Source: Oscillospiraceae bacterium
Lineage (GTDB): Bacteria > Bacillota > Clostridia > Oscillospirales > Oscillospiraceae
Reading direction: 5' to 3'
NCBI GenBank assembly: GCA_021199595.1
Contig: JAJQHT010000316.1
Coordinates: forward strand, 1-6,484
DNA: 6,484 bases
In this document: in pieces, positions 5,266 to 6,484 of the stretch
Numbering within the stretch: the first letter of the stretch is position 1
Layout: every line of letters starts with the position of its first letter
Notes under the pieces: generated by a model
Seen by the model: the letters and a program-made list of their open reading frames with translations, nothing else
The model's database searches: none
What the model was told of the DNA's origin: nothing
Program-made: the position numbers and the translations under genes

Positions 5266-6198
5266 ATGTCAGAAATCTCGGTAAATCATCTGACAAAGGA
5301 CTACGGCCATGGCCGGGGCGTATTTGACGTGAATATTAAAATAGACAGGGGCGAATGCTACGGCTTCCTTGGGCCGAACGGAGCTGGTAAGACCACCACC
5401 ATTCGGCACCTGATGGGCTTTTCCAAGCCCCAGGAGGGCAGCGCGTCCATCCTGGAAATGGACAGCTGGAAAAACAGCGCCCGGCTGCAAAACACCGTGG
5501 GGTATCTTCCGGGGGAGGTGACGCTTCCGGCTGGTCTTTCCGGCACGGCGTTTCTCCACATGATGGAGAAAATGCGCGGAATAAAGAAGGAAAAATACCT
5601 GCAAATGCTGCTGGATCGCTTTGAGCTGGATCCCCATATCAGCATAAAGAAAATGAGCCTGGGCGTCAAGCGAAAGCTGGCCGTCGTCACCGCCTTTATG
5701 CACGACCCGGATATTTTGATTCTGGACGAACCCACCTCCGGCCTTGACCCGGTGATGCAGGAGACCTTCATCGAGTATATCCGAGAGGAAAAGCAGCGGG
5801 GCAAGACGATTTTCCTGTCCTCCCATATCTTCCACGAGGTAGACGCCGTCTGCGACCGTATCGCCATCATTCGGGACGGCAAAATCGTGTCAGAATTTCA
5901 GTCAGAGGAGCTGAAACAAAAGCACGACAGAATCTACCGGGTGTCCTTTTCGGACGCCGATTCCTACGCGGCCTTTGTCAGCAAGCCACTTACCTTCACA
6001 TCCAAAAACGAAAGAAAGCTGCGGGCGCGGGTGCAGATTCCGGCAGACCAGGTAGGAGAGCTGACCGAGAGTCTGAGTGGCTTTCACATTGCGGATTTTG
6101 TGGAAATTCCCTTTACCCTGGAGGATTATTTTATGGGCTTCTACGATACCGGCCATCATTTTGAGGGGCTGCCGTCCCGGCGTTCCGAAAGGAAGTGA
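5266..6198 (+). CDS. ABC transporter ATP-binding protein, first of a tandem pair
   Basis: A 310-residue cytoplasmic ATPase that would power a separate membrane permease. Walker A GPNGAGKTT is at 36-44, the Q-loop region reads VGYLPGE (78-84, glutamate where glutamine is usual), and the signature is MSLGVKRK (130-137) instead of LSGGQ, as in BcrA/YxlF-type exporters. Walker B ILILDEP spans 150-156, the D-loop is SGLD (158-161) and the switch histidine is H187 in LSSH. Residues from about 215 form a C-terminal extension common in this subfamily. Catalytic residues are intact. The ATG at 5266 follows AAGGAGGA (5251-5258) at good spacing. The second ATPase gene starts 4 bases after the stop, so an operon is clear. 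Relatives export peptides, antibiotics or lipids, but the substrate here cannot be told. Regulation is likely by the adjacent TetR-type protein. Confidence 0.92.
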   Translation: MSEISVNHLTKDYGHGRGVFDVNIKIDRGECYGFLGPNGAGKTTTIRHLMGFSKPQEGSASILEMDSWKNSARLQNTVGYLPGEVTLPAGLSGTAFLHMMEKMRGIKKEKYLQMLLDRFELDPHISIKKMSLGVKRKLAVVTAFMHDPDILILDEPTSGLDPVMQETFIEYIREEKQRGKTIFLSSHIFHEVDAVCDRIAIIRDGKIVSEFQSEELKQKHDRIYRVSFSDADSYAAFVSKPLTFTSKNERKLRARVQIPADQVGELTESLSGFHIADFVEIPFTLEDYFMGFYDTGHHFEGLPSRRSERK

Positions 6199-6202
6199 GG
6201 CA

Positions 6203-6484
6203 ATGAGCAATACTGTTATTTCTGTAGACCACCTGACAAAGGATTACGGACAAAACCGGGGCGTTTTCGATGTCTCTCTGGAAATTCAGGAGGGCGAGGT
6301 ATTCGGCTATCTGGGAACCAACGGTTCCGGCAAGACAACCACCATCCGGCACATGATGGGCTTTTTGAAGCCCGATGGCGGCGCTGTTTCCGTAAACGGC
6401 CTGAATCCCTGGAAAAATGCCCCGGACGTGATGAAAAGCGTCAGCTATATTACCGGCGAGATTGCCTTTCCCGATTTGAAAACG
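6203..6484 (+). CDS. ABC transporter ATP-binding protein, second of the tandem pair, cut by window edge
   Basis: The first 94 residues are present (MSNTVISVDHLTKDYGQNRG onward), with Walker A GTNGSGKTT at 38-46 and a Q-loop equivalent SYITGE near 83. Without gaps it matches the preceding ATPase at roughly half of positions, including LTKDYG, RGVFDV, GKTTTIRH and MGF, so the two arose by tandem duplication and have since diverged. The signature, Walker B and switch histidine lie beyond the edge. The ATG at 6203 has AAGGA 9 bases upstream, at the end of the previous gene. Two different ATPases in one operon may form a heterodimer with one permease or serve two permeases; genes to the right would decide. 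Confidence 0.9.
   Translation, partial: MSNTVISVDHLTKDYGQNRGVFDVSLEIQEGEVFGYLGTNGSGKTTTIRHMMGFLKPDGGAVSVNGLNPWKNAPDVMKSVSYITGEIAFPDLKT

Overview
The window looks like chromosomal DNA from a strictly anaerobic, moderately GC-rich Clostridia member, possibly an Oscillospiraceae or Lachnospiraceae relative. The evidence is AGGAGG-type ribosome binding sites before almost every gene, sigma-A style promoters, a desulfoferrodoxin (an anaerobe's superoxide defence), and an ornithine-racemase-type enzyme resembling those of amino-acid-fermenting clostridia. The taxonomic placement is inference.

Left part, minus strand, read from about 3820 down to 1: a good promoter (3791-3819) drives an Mrp/NBP35-type Fe-S carrier ATPase. 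After a 129-base gap rich in inverted repeats come a divergent alanine racemase and, 20 bases later, an alanine/ornithine racemase-family enzyme. A further 133-base gap holds a perfect 10-bp inverted repeat and a 9-bp direct repeat. It leads into a monovalent cation:proton antiporter that runs off the left edge. The two PLP racemases clearly share a transcript. Whether mrp and the antiporter belong to it is less certain.

Middle: a 424-base region without a convincing intact gene separates mrp from a divergently transcribed desulfoferrodoxin (4141-4515). It carries strong promoters facing each way, an imperfect palindrome over the desulfoferrodoxin -35 box, and a stretch that may be a decayed reading frame interrupted by TAG. 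A strong hairpin terminator (4541-4588) closes the desulfoferrodoxin unit.

Right part: a TetR/AcrR-type repressor gene on the minus strand is broken by a one-base frameshift near 4967-4975. It is divergent from an operon that begins with two tandem paralogous ABC-transporter ATPases; the second runs off the right edge. The 121-base region between them has overlapping divergent promoters around a 13-bp palindrome, a likely operator for the repressor. If the frameshift is real, the transporter operon is probably derepressed.

I see no RNA gene, CRISPR array, insertion sequence or phage module. No clearly new system is evident. The points most worth a second look are the broken repressor and its control region, the paired racemases, and the possible gene remnant upstream of mrp.
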